From positions 399,736,561 through 399,800,560 of the forward strand of contig OX422208.1 of NCBI GenBank assembly GCA_949130495.1: a stretch of DNA of 64,000 bases, written 5' to 3'. Position 1 is the stretch's first letter. The number at the start of each line of letters is the position of its first letter. This document shows positions 22,290-34,283 of this stretch, one piece after another. Source of the stretch: Sambucus nigra. Lineage: Eukaryota > Streptophyta > Magnoliopsida > Dipsacales > Adoxaceae. The notes below the pieces were generated by a model, which made no database searches, was not told the DNA's origin, and was given only the letters and a program-made list of their open reading frames with translations. The position numbers were made by a program, and so were the translations under genes.

Positions 22290-23399
22290 TTTCACTTATC
22301 GGCTCTTCTTTTTCTGGGTCGTCTCGGCCTTCCCTTGGACTACCACTGCTTACATATTTCCTTAGCTTCCCAGCCTTGAACATCTTCTCAATATCATCCT
22401 TCAGAGCAAAACTTTATAAGTCAGGTGCCCGTAGTCCTGGTGAAATTCATACCATATGTTTTTATTCCTCTTGTGGGCGGGAGCTTTTAGCTTTTCTGGC
22501 CACCTCAGGAACCAATCATTCTTGATCTCATTCAAGATATGCTCGTAGCTAAGCGTGAGGGGAGTGTAGTCAGTAAACTTATCGTGAGGAGAGCCTTTTG
22601 AATAACCCATTTGTAAGGGATCTCGTCTTTTAAGGATGTCTCCAATCTTATCTTCAAACCTCTATATTGAGTCGTTCCAGGGTTTCTCGATCACTGCTAT
22701 ATTGGATTGGATGACATTATTCCCTGCCACCTCAGTCGGTCGAACCATGGGTTCTCTTGCCACAGATCTATGTCGGCTATTCACTTCTCCTAGCCCCTCG
22801 TCTCGGCCGCATTGGGGTCGGTACCCTGCTTCTCTTCTGGAGCTGGAAATGCTCCTTGATCTGGACAATCGATCTCTAAGATCCCTCACTGGGCCAATTC
22901 TTTCAAAGGCAGACCCTCTCCTTAATCGTATAAAAGTTGAGCCCCTTGGCTGATCGTCACGACAAGGCCTCCTATTGTGTCATTTGCTATCTTGGATGGG
23001 GCGTACAATGTTTCCTGATACTTCATATGGCTCCCATCATTCAGCCTCATAGTCTTCATATCGGTCCTATGGGCAGGGTTAGCCTTACCTCCCCAGGCAT
23101 AAATTCCTAGGGTCAACAACATTCCTCCATCGTTAAAGAGGCGGTAACTCCTTACGCAGTGCCTAGGGTGGTCCCTTAGCGTCTGGGTGCTGCTCATGGG
23201 CTATCGGAGTAATCATCTCAGGCGTTATCCCCGTGGGTCTCACTAATAGATTTTAGCTGAAGGTAGCCAACTACTCTTGCATCGCCTGTTGACTAGCCAC
23301 CAATGACTTTAATGTTTCCGCCATCTCAACCATCTCCGACTGAGGAGGCGCGTGACTGGAGCTAGGACGATCAGCTGGTGGTGGAAATTCTGATGCCAT
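22290..23399 (-). pseudogene. Element B gag with internal deletion
   Basis: The minus-strand ATG at 23399 begins a Pro/Ser-rich N-terminus (MASEFPPPADRP) with an in-frame TAG about 35 codons in. Arg/Ser-rich segments follow at 22662-22889, and a C-terminal piece with FHQDYGHLT at about 22420-22460, where the usual Cys of the zinc-binding motif is Tyr. The capsid core expected between is missing: at about 22587 sequence jumps, whereas the related fragment at 25840-27000 keeps that core. B's gag is thus an internal-deletion form as well as stop-ridden. Confidence 0.7.
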
Positions 23400-23556
23400 G
23401 TTTTTCACCTGATGAATGAGTTGTAAGATGGAGAGTAAAAGCTTAGAATCTCAATAAGAGCTATTTCAATGGTGAAATAACTCCATAAGAGGGAAGGACT
23501 AGTTCACCACCAGAGACTCCGGTGAGTATAATCTAGAAAAGGGAAGAGATGATAAA

Positions 23557-23574
23557 GGTTGTCTCGTGATACCA
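23557..23574 (-). promoter_or_regulatory. Candidate primer site of element B (initiator Met-like, degenerate)
   Basis: On the minus strand TGGTATCACGAGACAACC resembles the tRNA-iMet site TGGTATCAGAGCC with an extra C and changes. It is about 45 bp from the LTR edge at 23620; a short tandem copy of the LTR tip (23575-23619) lies between, so the spacing looks altered by a local duplication. Confidence 0.45.
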
Positions 23575-23619
23575 AAAATGAGCTCAAGGTCACAGTGATA
23601 ATGAGCTCATTATCACTAC

Positions 23620-24502
23620 TGATGATTCCAAAAATGGTATCACCAGGTCACAATGATAATGAGCTCAAGCAGGTATTCTAATGGCAGCAAATAAGAAATA
23701 TATCAGTAAGATAGATAATTAAGATGAGGCAAAGAGGGATTGAGCACCAGAATTAAGTAGTTCAGCCAAAAGATGGCCTACGTCCAATGTGCAGTGTGTG
23801 TAATCCACTAAAATAAGGCTCTGATGGCTTGAATATACAAACAGTCAAGCTATCTCTCTCTTACAATGAATTTGATAGAGTTTCTGTAGGGTTACTATTT
23901 TTTGTTCCCTTTACAAGAGGTAAAAGACAAGTATTTATAGTTCCTAAGGAGTGTAATGCACCCCCCAAGCATGAAGTAGGCATGTGATGATGAAGACATC
24001 CACCAAGACGAGTACAGTTGTCCACATCACATGTAACTGATGATGATGCAATCTCCCCTCACGTGAGGGAATAATCAGGTTATAACAGGATTGCTCGCAT
24101 GGTACACGCCACCTTGGAACTTTCTACTGCTCGTACGGTATGGTGTCATCTACCGAGGTCTCGGCCTGGCCGAGTATGAGGTTGTTGATGCAGGGCTTGA
24201 CTCTGATGCAGTACCTGACTTTGTTGATGCAGTACTTGGAAAGTTTGGTCTCAACTGAGGGGCTCAGGCCAAGGTGGACTAAGCAGGCCATCTCTGGATG
24301 TCGACTGAATAGAGGACGATAGACGTCCTTGTTGATGAAATGCTTCCTTAGAGTCTCGGCCTATTGATAGTAGAGTTTATGAATACGATGGGGACCCTGG
24401 TTCTGGACGAGTCTTAGGAATGACCCATGAGCTCCTTATTGAAGCTTGATTGCTGGATATTAGGGCCCTCGTCCTCAGACGAGGTCATACTTGGTCATAT
24501 CA
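23620..24502 (-). repeat. 5' LTR of element B
   Basis: This 883-bp LTR is homologous to 2737-3636. A minus-strand TATAAATA at 23932-23939 is the likely core promoter. The outer edge GGTCATATCA meets the target copy GAGTT at 24503. Substitutions versus the 3' LTR are frequent, consistent with an old insertion. Confidence 0.8.
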
Positions 24503-25360
24503 GAGTTCTATTACGCGAGTCGAAAAATCATCGTCCTACCAGGGTGAAGAACCCATATGGTTATGTAAGTGCTTGTTATTTATTTTCATATTGTAAATAT
24601 GTTATACTTAACACAATTAATGGTTTTTTTTGGTGTTTCTTTATGTAGGGTGGTGAAGAGTCTATGCAAGAAGTATGCTTAAAATGATTTCAAATTGAAA
24701 CTCCTCCGCATAAGATTGCAGTATGTGCAAAGAGATATTTAATTTCATTATGTGATATTTCAAAATGTCATTGGATCAAAGTAATATTATTAATTATTTT
24801 TCCTTTCTGCAGGTGGAGGATAGACTTTGGATTGAAAATAGCTCTTTTGGTGATGCATAAAGCTAGCTTATTTCTTTATTAGATTAGACAATAATAGGTA
24901 GTGATTACTTAAGAATTTATTTTTAAATAAAGTAAATAATTGGATGTATAGAATTAAAGGAATGGGAAAAATATGGTTATTGGAAGATTAGCGATTGAGG
25001 GAGACATGGGGAGGGGTAGGTACTAGACTAGTCGATGTTTTCTCATTACTACCTAAATGATAATAAATTTTATCAAATCTATGAAAAACTCCCTATATTT
25101 TCATTGTTATCTCCATCTTTGATACACATGTTTTTCATTGATGGATATTTGACAATTATTTATTGCTTGGGCGTTTAAGTTACAAAAACACGAAATTTAT
25201 AATTTTAGTTTTTAATTACTGATAATTATTATTTATTTTTTTTACATTTGATTTTTAGTGGTGATAAGAGGTTGAGAGCGAGCCAATTGAAAATCGGGAT
25301 TGATTTGTACAGGGGATATGAGTTTGAGGAGATACAATTGAAAACTTGGATTACTAGAAG
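24503..25360 (+). pseudogene. Downstream part of the gene broken by element B
   Basis: After the target copy GAGTT the frame continues to a donor GTAAGT at 24565, an intron of 84 bp ending TTATGTAG at 24648, and an exon beginning GGTGGTGAAGAG (24649) that reaches a TGA near 24685. A further acceptor-like TTTCTGCAG at about 24813 precedes a short frame ending HxxVEDRLWIENSSFGDA-like at 24858. I do not recognise the protein. From 24860 to 25360 the DNA is AT-rich with no clear exon. Exon boundaries are by eye. Confidence 0.35.
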
Positions 25361-25707
25361 TGATCGTGACCTCTTCGGACAATCGGTTGCCTAAATTGAC
25401 ATGTGCACATTAATTTTGGGGTGAAATTGGGATTTAAGGGGCGAAAACTCAAAAATATAGTCGAGTGACCCTAAGAGAGTCACGAACACACAAAGTGGTG
25501 CAAAAGTAAAATTTGGGAAATTCTTGCATCCTCGTTGGATTTAAGGATTCTGAAATTAACAATTAGACATTCATTTTGCGATTAAAAGTGGCTTTCAGGG
25601 GTAAAAATTGAAAACAACAATGAAGTGGCCCGAAAAAAGACACGGACACCCCCAAGAGGTAGCGATGTAATACATGAGAAGTGATTGTGTCCTCATTAGA
25701 CACACGG

Positions 25708-25763
<56 letters not shown>

Positions 25764-25830
25764 TCATTTTAAGGTAAAAAATAGATTATGGGGTGGTACA
25801 CATAATATTGAAACTAAGAAGCATAGATAG
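25361..25830. repeat. 160-bp tandem repeat, three units, with an (AT)n tract
   Basis: Units begin near 25361, 25521 and 25682 with TGATYGTGWCCTC-like boxes and contain a shared ATTTTRRGGT...AAAA segment and a GAGTCRCGAACAC tail. The third unit holds an (AT)n microsatellite at about 25718-25759. The array ends where a gag fragment begins. Together with the arrays at 612-2160 it brackets the broken gene. Confidence 0.7.
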
Positions 25831-25839
25831 AGTCGCGAA

Positions 25840-27010
25840 CACCTTATACTGATCTCTTTTTTCGATCTTTACTTTTCTTTTGGAACTTACCCCCACTGCT
25901 CATACCCTTTTCATCCTTATACTTCACTGTCATAACTTCCTCGGCATTCATGACCTTGCCAGCCATCGCCAATAGCTCGACCATAGACTTTGGTGGGTCC
26001 GCAGTAAGTTTTCAGAGCAATTTTCCCTTTTGTAGACCTCCTATCAGTGCAGTCATCGCAATACTTTCTTCGTAATCATCAACTTCTAACTTTTCATTAT
26101 TAAATCTTTGCTATGAACTCACTGAGACTCTTATTCTTTCCCTTCTTGACATACAATAGATGAGTAATCTTCTTTTGGGGCCTTAACCCAAAACAAAAGT
26201 TGTGTACGAATCTCTCTGCGAGTTTCCTGAAGTTCTCAATTGAGATCTTTGGGAGTGAAGTGAACCATACATGAGCTAATCCAGTCAAAGTGCTAAAAAA
26301 GGCATGGCACCTCATCTCATTTGAGACTGAGTAGATGTCTGTAGCCGATTGGTACATCTCGACGTGGTGAAGCAGATTGGTGCTTTTGTCATACTTAGAA
26401 GTGATCATTGGTGGCTTAAACATGGTTGGGGTTGAAAAGTTGACAATCCTAGCCACAAAGGGAGAGCCTTCTGAATATCCCCTCTATAAGGGATATCGAA
26501 TTTTGAGGATGTCTCCAATCTTGTCTTCTAACCTCTAGATTGAGTCATTCGAGGGTTTCTCGATCGCTGCTATAATATCGACCTAGACGACATTATCCCC
26601 TGCCACCTCAGTCAGCTGAACCACGGGCTATCTTGCCATAGATCTATGTCTGCTATTCACTTCTCCCAGCCCCTCGTCTCGGCCGCATTGGGGCCGACAC
26701 ACTGCTTTTTCTCTTCTGGAATTGACAATGCTCCTTGATCTAGACAATCGATCTCTAAGATCCCCCACTGGGCCGAGCCTTTCAAATGGCTACCATCTCT
26801 TCAACCGAATAAAAGTTGAGCCCCTTGGCTGATCGTCACAATAAGGACTCCTGTTGTGTCCTTTTTTAGCTTGAATGGGGCGTACAGTGTTTCCTGATAC
26901 TTCATATGTCTCCCAACATTCAGTTTGAGCATCTTCAGCCTCATTGTCTTCATACCGGTCCTCTAGGCAGGGTTAGCCTTATCTCCCCGGGCGTAAATAC
27001 CCAAGCGTAA
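25840..27010 (-). pseudogene. Gag fragment of an element related to B
   Basis: The minus-strand frame 26100-26456 is the Ty3/gypsy capsid core (VNFSTPTMFKPP...HVEMYQS...FFSTLTGLAHVWFTSLP...F.FGLRPQKK..HLLYVKKGKNKSLSEFI). The part 26460-27000 is a diverged copy of B's gag N-terminal region (22590-23190). The left end reaches a Lys-rich stretch (KFQKKSKDRKK) and stops near 25840. No LTR, protease or RT is attached. It keeps exactly the gag core that B lacks. Confidence 0.75.
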
Positions 27011-27810
27011 ACCTTAATTTTAATTGAATTATAGTTTGAACTTTACATTGTCGATGGTGGGAATTTACTACTGCTTAATTGTAGCTATTATTATGGTTGT
27101 TTTTAGTAAATTTTAATGTTTAAACATGTTGATTTTTGTGAATAAACAAAAGAGACATTGTCGATTTAAAAAAAATATTAAGTTTCTTTAAATATTATTA
27201 ATATGATGATATATAAATTTGATAATAATTTTGAAGATTTTCATCAATAGGAAATATTAAAAAAAGATCTTCTTTATTTAAGGTAATTGACACTAAATAA
27301 ATCTTATTGCAGGTGGAAACCTTTTGTAGAACAGGAAAATCATTTAAGTCATTTTTTTGGAGGTCGTATGCTTTAAGATCATGGATTTACTTTACTGACG
27401 TCATTTTATGTTGGGTGTACATGGATTTTTATGTAATTTTTCTAATAAGACTAGTTCAATATTTGAAAATTTTATAATTACCATTAATATTTTGTAGACG
27501 CAGTGTTGAATATGTTGATTATGTAGAGAGAGAATTTACTTGTATGAACTTTAATTATAGTTAAATGGAAAATGAGATGATGTATTCACGATTAAGATTG
27601 TAACTAATAAATGTTGAAATGGGTGCCAATGATGTTATATATTATTTTGAACTTGTTTTTATCTATGATTATATATAATATAGGCTAGAATGGATGTAAA
27701 TCATGCCATGTATTCTATTTTTTGAACATATGTTCAGTGATAGTTTTGTAAAGCATCTCAAATAGTATGTTCAATTCTAAATTAAACTTTTAGGACGAAA
27801 TTAACGTCCA
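27011..27810. other. AT-rich DNA, no gene seen
   Basis: No coding frame or repeat end is recognisable. An acceptor-like TTATTGCAG at about 27304 is followed by a short GC-richer stretch that could be an exon remnant, but nothing else supports it. Confidence 0.4.
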
Positions 27811-28837
27811 TGTAATGCCTTATGTGTATGATAATGATTCGAATATTTGCGCAAATTTCCAAATAGTGACAGTTTTATTGCCTTTAAATTTTTTCGATCT
27901 CGTTTAAACCTCTTTAGACCCCAGATAATTAAAATACCTCAATTTTTTAGGTCCAATTAAACGATGACTTAATCGCAAAGGATAAATGTGTACCTTGCGT
28001 AGCCCTTCACTGTTTTTAAAATTCACACAAACTCACGGCAAACGGTTAAAACATGCACACATTTTATCATCATGTTTTATCGCATTTGGTTCATTTCCAT
28101 AGACAGAACTGAGATGAAAACACATAACCAACATGTGATTTGGCAAGAACAATGTTCAAACAAATTCGTGCTCGTGTGTATCAAAGGAAATAATGAGTCA
28201 ATCATGTAGGTAATAACACTTAATTGCATCTTAATGACTCCAACCACTATAAAGCACATGAATGACATGACTTATTGTCTTAAAACACTATCAAATAGTC
28301 ACATGGATAAATGGAATGAAATTGTGACTTGGTCATCCTAAATGTCAATTCATATAAGGTGCAAACAAAATACAAAACTGTATTTTTCAAATTTTTCTTA
28401 AAAAAGAAAATCTTTTTGTATTTTTCGAACACTGTTTAGAAAATAACCCAGCAGAACCAAATATTATATCAATATGAAGCAGAGGACTGCAAGAAAAGAG
28501 ACAAAATTCTCCCGGGGTTGCTTGAACGAGAAGGATTCTCACGAGAAGCAGCTTCGCGGGACAACAAAAGCCGCTCGAATGAAAGCTTATCTCGTTTGCA
28601 CGAAGAAATAAAAATTTTACAGTTTCTCAGAATGTCAGGCAGTTTTGTCCAGTGAGAAAATTTTGTGAAAACAGTTCCTAGAATAGGCGAATAGATCCAA
28701 AATAGTGCTAAAAAAGTACCAAAAATAAGAAAAGAAAACAAAAATGCTAACAAAGTATAAAACAAATGGTACATACTAGCAATAAGCATAAGATAACATC
28801 ATGCAAATTAACCTATGCTAGCAAACATGTCAGGACC

Positions 28838-30720
28838 TCAACCGGTAGGTGCGGTGTAGTTTTTCAAATATGGTGACATCTTTTGAAACAACTCCATCAA
28901 ATCATGAGAAGTTTTGACCAAAAACTTTACTTGCTCTCGAATATGTGCAAAAAACTTATGGGTGGGTGCATGTGTGTGAACATGTGTGTGAACATGTGTA
29001 GGAGCAAAGCATGACACATAACCCAATTTAAAGCAAACCTCCCTAAGGTGTACTCTCTTTTTGCAATGAGAGCAAACATAAATCGGCCTAGGTAAACCTC
29101 TCTCAACTACTCTAGGACGTGCTCTCCTAACAGGTACATGATGCCTAGGTGGGTTGGGTTAACTCACTAAAATGGGAACCAGCTCGGGTGCAACAATAGG
29201 AGTGGATAGACCGTCATGACCTTTTCCTAAATTCTCACCACCACCCAAAATGGGATTAAGAACCATCTTTTCAACTTTCTTAGATGTGTTCTTTAAAGGG
29301 AATTTGACCTCCCGGGCACGTTCGAGATCACTCTCGAGTTAGGATACACGTGTCATCAGGCTAGACACCATGTCGGTCAACTCACACTTTTCCCTCCTAA
29401 AAACTTCTTTTTCTTTCTCCAATTCTAAGACCCGACGACCTAAATCTCTATTTTACTTCTTCGTTTTCAAGGTCTCGGTGTGCAAATCCCTAAAAGTTTG
29501 TTGGACCTAACTTTTATCTCCACTCTCAAACTCGCTCTCATCTCCACTAGAAGCACTCGAGTCATCACCGTCGCTCTCGTAAACACTATCATCGTGAGAC
29601 AAAGTGGGTGTGCTTACACAACTCAAAAAAGTTACACACATCCCATGTTCTAAACCTTTATTGGACTAATATCCCTCATCTTCCTCACTATCACTAACTG
29701 TGGCGGGTATACCAGTTTCTTTTCCCTTTCGTTGTATCCCAGTAGGACACTCTTTAACTATGTGCCCTTTACCCTCACACTCAAAGCACCTTATCTCATC
29801 CTCCTTATCACTTTCTTTGGCCTCCTCTTTCTTTTTATTTTTTTCAAAAGATCTTCTTTTATTGGAAGAATTTTCTTTAGACTTTTTGAGAAACTTTTAA
29901 ATTTTTTTGCAAGTAACGCCATGTCAAAATCATACTCGTCCTCAGACTTGGACTCATAAAAACTCACTTTTTTTTCTTATCCTTCTTCCTCGAAACATCC
30001 TCACTCGATATCGACTGTGACCTAAGTGTAATCCCTTTATCTTTAGGTTTGACAGTTTGGGGAAACATATCTAATTCATAAATCTGAAGATGACCTACCA
30101 ATTCTTCCAAGTTAAGTGTGCTCAAATTCCCCATCGAGTTTAAAATAGTGACTTTCGGAATAAAAAGTTTTGGAAGGGATCTCAAAATCTTTTTCACAAC
30201 AGGCGTGTGATCAATTACCTCACCCAAATTAAAACTAGTGTTGACAATGTCCGAAAAAACGTGCATAAAACTCATCAAAAGTCGCGGACTCTAACATAGT
30301 AATGGTCTCAAATTGGGTGGCTAAATTTTTTAATTTTGAATCTTTAACAGCGGTTGTACCTTCGTGTGTCAATTTTAAAACACCACATGCCTCTTTAGAC
30401 GTGGTACACGTCATAATGCGGCAGAACTCGTCGGGAGTGACAACTCCAAAAATAGCACTCAAACCATGGGAGATAAAGTTAGACAATTTATAATCGTCCT
30501 CAGACCAGTTTGACACAAGTTTTAAAGAGGTGACATTATCAATAGTCACGGTGGGAGGAGACCAACCATTTTCAACCAACAACCAAACACGCTCATCAAC
30601 GACTTTTAAAACAGATTTCATGTGTGATTTCCAATAGGCATAATTATCTCCGTCAAAGATGGTCACCCTATTATATAAGCGATCCATTAAAAAATTTGTG
30701 ATTTTAAACAAAATCAAAAT
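28838..30720 (-). pseudogene. Element C gag: UBN2-type capsid domain with two CCHC knuckles
   Basis: The N-terminal frame (30235-30717) carries FDGDNYAYWKSHMKS...VDERVWLLVENGW, then NAIFG-like VVTPDEFCRI and EACGVLKLTHEGT, a signature of the plant copia-like gag (UBN2/Retrotran_gag_2). A frameshift near 30260 leads to SFNLGEVIDHTPVVKKILRSLP (29964-30278). The first knuckle CFECEGKGHIVKEC lies at about 29755-29796, a charged coiled-coil-like stretch at about 29300-29560, and a second CX2CX4HX4C (CSHCKKRVHLREVC) near 29050-29095. It ends after a His/Thr-rich VHTHVHTHAPTH segment and a stop near 28840. In relatives the second knuckle leads into protease and integrase; here it does not. Several stops and shifts make this copy inactive. 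Confidence 0.72.
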
Positions 30721-30774
30721 TTTGAAATGAAATCACAAGATTGCGGAAAATAGGAATACAACATAAATTAGCGT

Positions 30775-30792
30775 AACCTGCTCTAATACCAA
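30775..30792 (-). promoter_or_regulatory. Primer binding site of element C (initiator Met-like)
   Basis: On the minus strand TTGGTATTAGAGCAGG lies two to three bases after the LTR end; the tRNA-iMet site is TGGTATCAGAGC, so there is one mismatch in 12. Confidence 0.65.
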
Positions 30793-30794
30793 TT

Positions 30795-31856
30795 TATAAT
30801 GCCTTATGTGTATGATACTGATTCCAATATTTGCGCAAATTTCCAAATCACAAACTTATTTAATTAGGTGTCTAAATTTGAACAACTCAAATTCAATTTT
30901 CCCCTAAACATGCATCTAAGTGACATAAATATTCAAATCATGCATGTAAATCAAAGACGACCGATTCAGGAAAAAAAACCTTTGGGGTAAAAAACTTTTA
31001 TAACACTTTGAAAAGTTTACAAAACCATTGACTTACATACAACCTGATAATCGCCCACAAATGTAATTCACGGTGTATTCATTAAACCTTCAAAGCTACG
31101 AGAGATAACGAAATACCCTCCAGGTGTGATTCATTGTCTTCGGCTCGTCCACACACAGAATGACTATGCTCGGTATCCACCGATCAGGCATGGATATGCC
31201 TTCTCCACAGAGGTTGAACTACATCAAAGTATGCTTTGGGTTCCACAAAACAACTCACATAAAAGATATTGGGATTGTGAGTTGTAAAACAAAAGTTATG
31301 AACCCTCAAATATGTTGGAGAATAAACCAAAACGTGTTCTGTGATAACCAGTATTTCTCCACACGAAATTCAGTAGCCTAACACCCTTATTTATAATAAA
31401 AATCAAGGCGGTGCATGTCAGCTAAAAACAGCTCTCGTTCGAATGACATGCGACGTCGTTTGAGCGAACCTGCATCTCGTTCGAATGATATGTGACTTTG
31501 TTTGAACAACAGTCACTGATCCCCTAAAAAAGGACTTTTAAGGTTTTAAATAACATGGAATCCTCAAACCTTAAAATTGTTCACGGAATCAGGAGTTATT
31601 GAAAAATAAAAATCATTTATTAAAAATTCCAAAAATCATTTTAACATTTATAAAAAATATCCCAACACTTTTAATGTGAAATGTAAATTAAACTTAAATA
31701 CATTTTACCAAATTAATCTTTGTTGGGCTTGAATGTTGAAGTCTTCTGGAAATTCAGATTCGTCTTTGTAGATATATGCTTCTCAATCCTTCGACGACTT
31801 GTATCAACTTGTAGCGGTATATGACATACTAAATTGTGACGGACAATGTCCTTACA
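30795..31856 (-). repeat. 5' LTR of element C
   Basis: Read on the minus strand it starts TGTAAGGACATTGTCCG and ends AAGGCATTATA, the latter degenerate from CA. It contains TTCGAA-type words in both orientations at 31432-31507 (TCGTTCGAATGA twice). The left partner LTR is mostly missing, so the right boundary rests on the TGTAAGG start and TG/CA convention. Confidence 0.55.
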
Positions 31857-33490
31857 GTCCCTAATACTTTGGCGGAAAATTTTTGACATCCTTCCATTTT
31901 TTTAAGATGGCCAATAGTCATCCCAAAAATATTTATTAAAGATGGCTTCATTACCGTCTCAAAAGGGTCAATCTAACTAAATCAGTGACGAATTCAAATC
32001 ACAAGTATCATACTAATATTTTATGTAATTTTCAATGATCATACAACAACAATATAATCCCACTTAAGTAGAATTCCATGGAACTTGAGTAAAGATGATG
32101 CGATGGTATCTATGTTGATAAAGCTATAAACATTCAACCCAAGAAAATACTTTAAAACGAATTTATAAATAAAACTAAATAAAAAAAAGCATACTTCTCA
32201 ATAAATATACCCATAGAATATGTACCCAAAATACCCTTTGTAAGGGGTAGATGAGAATATTCTTTCATGGGGTATCCAGTATGACACCAAATTATTGTCC
32301 TTCGTTCTTAACCATTCTAAATCAATAAATTTTACAAATACAGGAATCCAACCTTATCAATATTAAAAATATCTAAATATACTTTCCATTACAAGTGACG
32401 GTGTAATTTTTCAATCTTCCTAAAGCAAGATATGACCATTTCTTTATAACATATTAAATATGTCCTACAAGCTCCTCTATTGTTCAGTCAATTTCCAAGA
32501 ATTTTCATAATTTTTTTACATCATAACTTCCTATGATTTTCCATTAATTTTCAATAGACATATTGAATAATACAAAATTAAAGTTTCATAATTTTTAGAG
32601 TTCATTTTCTATGTGAAAAGCTTTATCAAACTCAAGGCATATCGAAACGAAATATGCAACTAGCAACTATGTACTAATTTTCAATCATCACCAAGGTCTA
32701 AGCACAAGGATTTTAATTCTAATTTTCGGATATGCTTTGAATATATGAGTCTATTTTAATATCCAAATAGAATTACTCAATTCCAGTAAGTATACAAAAA
32801 TATATTAAAGTTTGAATACAAGGGAGTTTTATACAAAGCAATACGGCTTACACATGCCACTTATCTTACATATGAACATATACATGCATATTCAAAGGAG
32901 GATGAAATAATAATCAATATTTGATGATTTATATACTTTCAATAAGTATAATCCAAGAATAAAACAATATTAACACATAATTATACCTTGGGAAGACTTT
33001 AATAATTTCCTTAGAATTTTTCCTAGCTTTTCTTACAATCATTTCCTCCTTAGGCTCCTATTTTCTCTCTCGTCAAGCCCAATACTCTTCAAACTTAACC
33101 AATGGATGAATTTGTGGAAGAAGGAGGTGATTTCAAGAGTTTAAAGTTGGACAAACCAGCCTCCCACTCCAATCAATCAAAATAAAACATTTGTTGTACT
33201 AAAAGATGAAATACCACTTAAAAGGATGGACATCTTTACCCTTGATTCGTAAATTTGGTATAACTTCTTACTCGGACATCCGTTTAACACGCCATTTATT
33301 GAGTTACAAACCCAGCTCAGATGCCTAAAACTATATAGTTTTTACCTTAAACCAGCTGTCACGTTATAAGGGTCAAAACTAGTATCTAACAAGAGCATTC
33401 CTACCGAAAATCTTAAAATTTTCTATTTACAACCAACTCGATATTTCATGATTTTTTAAAGTAGAATTAGGCTAAAATATAATAACCAAA
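31857..33490. other. AT-rich DNA, no gene seen
   Basis: No convincing coding frame. The segment 33000-33420 has the pyrimidine-rich look of an old minus-strand LTR, but no partner copy or end is visible in the window. Confidence 0.4.
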
Positions 33491-33492
33491 CA

Positions 33493-33496
<4 letters not shown>

Positions 33497-33542
<46 letters not shown>

Positions 33543-33543
33543 G

Positions 33544-33615
<72 letters not shown>

Positions 33616-33989
33616 GGCTCTCCAACATACCTCATTAAACATACCTAGCAACATACCTATTTTTTTTTTAAATAGTAAAACAAATAATTTTGGGTTAATA
33701 TTTTTTATATGCGTTCATGATATTTCAATGTGCTCCTGTAAAAATACTAAGATCAAAATAATGTATTTTGATATTTTTAAAAAACAGGTGGAAAAACTAG
33801 TAGTTTTAAAGGGTAAAAGCTGACAATTTTTTTATCTATTTTTTAAAAGAAACAAAACCATTATTTTTAATTGATTTTTTTATAGGGACACATTGAAATA
33901 TCATGAATCCATATAAAAAATATCATCACAAAATTATTTTTTTTACTATTTAAAAAAAAAGGTATGTTGCTAAGAGGTATGTTGGAGAG

Positions 33990-34088
<99 letters not shown>
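33497..34088. mobile_element. Foldback element bounded by TA/GA microsatellites
   Basis: The left arm (33618-33745, starting CTCTCCAACATACCTC) is the inverted complement, with small indels, of the right arm ending GAGGTATGTTGGAGAG at 33989. The symmetry continues outward: (TA)n then (GA)n on the left (33497-33611), (CT)n then (TA)n on the right (33991-34064), followed by (TG)n to 34088. The centre (about 33745-33860) is AT-rich and non-coding. It fits a MITE or foldback element whose termini became, or inserted into, microsatellites. No transposase. Confidence 0.75.
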
Positions 34089-34283
34089 ATACAAAAAGTC
34101 TCCTGTAAAGACTCCTTATGGTACAGATCCCGGTACATACCCTTTTTTATAATAGCAAAAAAGTGAATTTTTCGATGAAACTTCATGGACATGATCTCCA
34201 CAGTGAGAAGATCATCTCCAACTTTTTTATCAAAAAATTAAATAAAAAAACCATTGAGATGAGGTGATATGTCAAAAAACGAT

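Larger units (their letters stand above)
2737..24502 (-). mobile_element. Element B: Ty3/gypsy Tat-type LTR retrotransposon (degenerate, contains A)
   Basis: The element is flanked by related LTRs (2737-3636 and 23620-24502) and by near-matching 5-bp target copies AAGTT (2732-2736) and GAGTT (24503-24507). Coding is on the minus strand in the order leader, gag, protease, RT, RNase H, second RNase H, integrase, tandem repeats, antisense ORF, polypurine tract, 3' LTR. Two RNase H regions and an antisense ORF between pol and the 3' LTR are known features of the Tat group. All reading frames carry stops and frameshifts, and RT and integrase catalytic residues are altered, so B is dead. Element A (8148-18261) sits inside the integrase; without it B is about 11.7 kb. 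Confidence 0.85.
27811..31856 (-). mobile_element. Element C: copia-like gag-only LTR element
   Basis: A full LTR lies at 30795-31856 on the right (5' in the minus orientation). At the left only the LTR tip is recognisable: 27811-27866 repeats TGTAATGCCTTATGTGTATG and the following 36 bp. Between them a minus-strand gag with two zinc knuckles is found but no protease, integrase or RT. A primer-site-like GGTATTAGAGC follows the 5' LTR. The element appears to be a gag-only deletion form or a TR-GAG-like non-autonomous element. The left boundary is less certain than the right. Confidence 0.6.

Noticed and set aside
33867..34201. Open frames rich in Ile-Tyr, His-Thr and Ser-Leu
   Set aside because: They are translations of (TA)n, (TG)n and (CT)n microsatellites.
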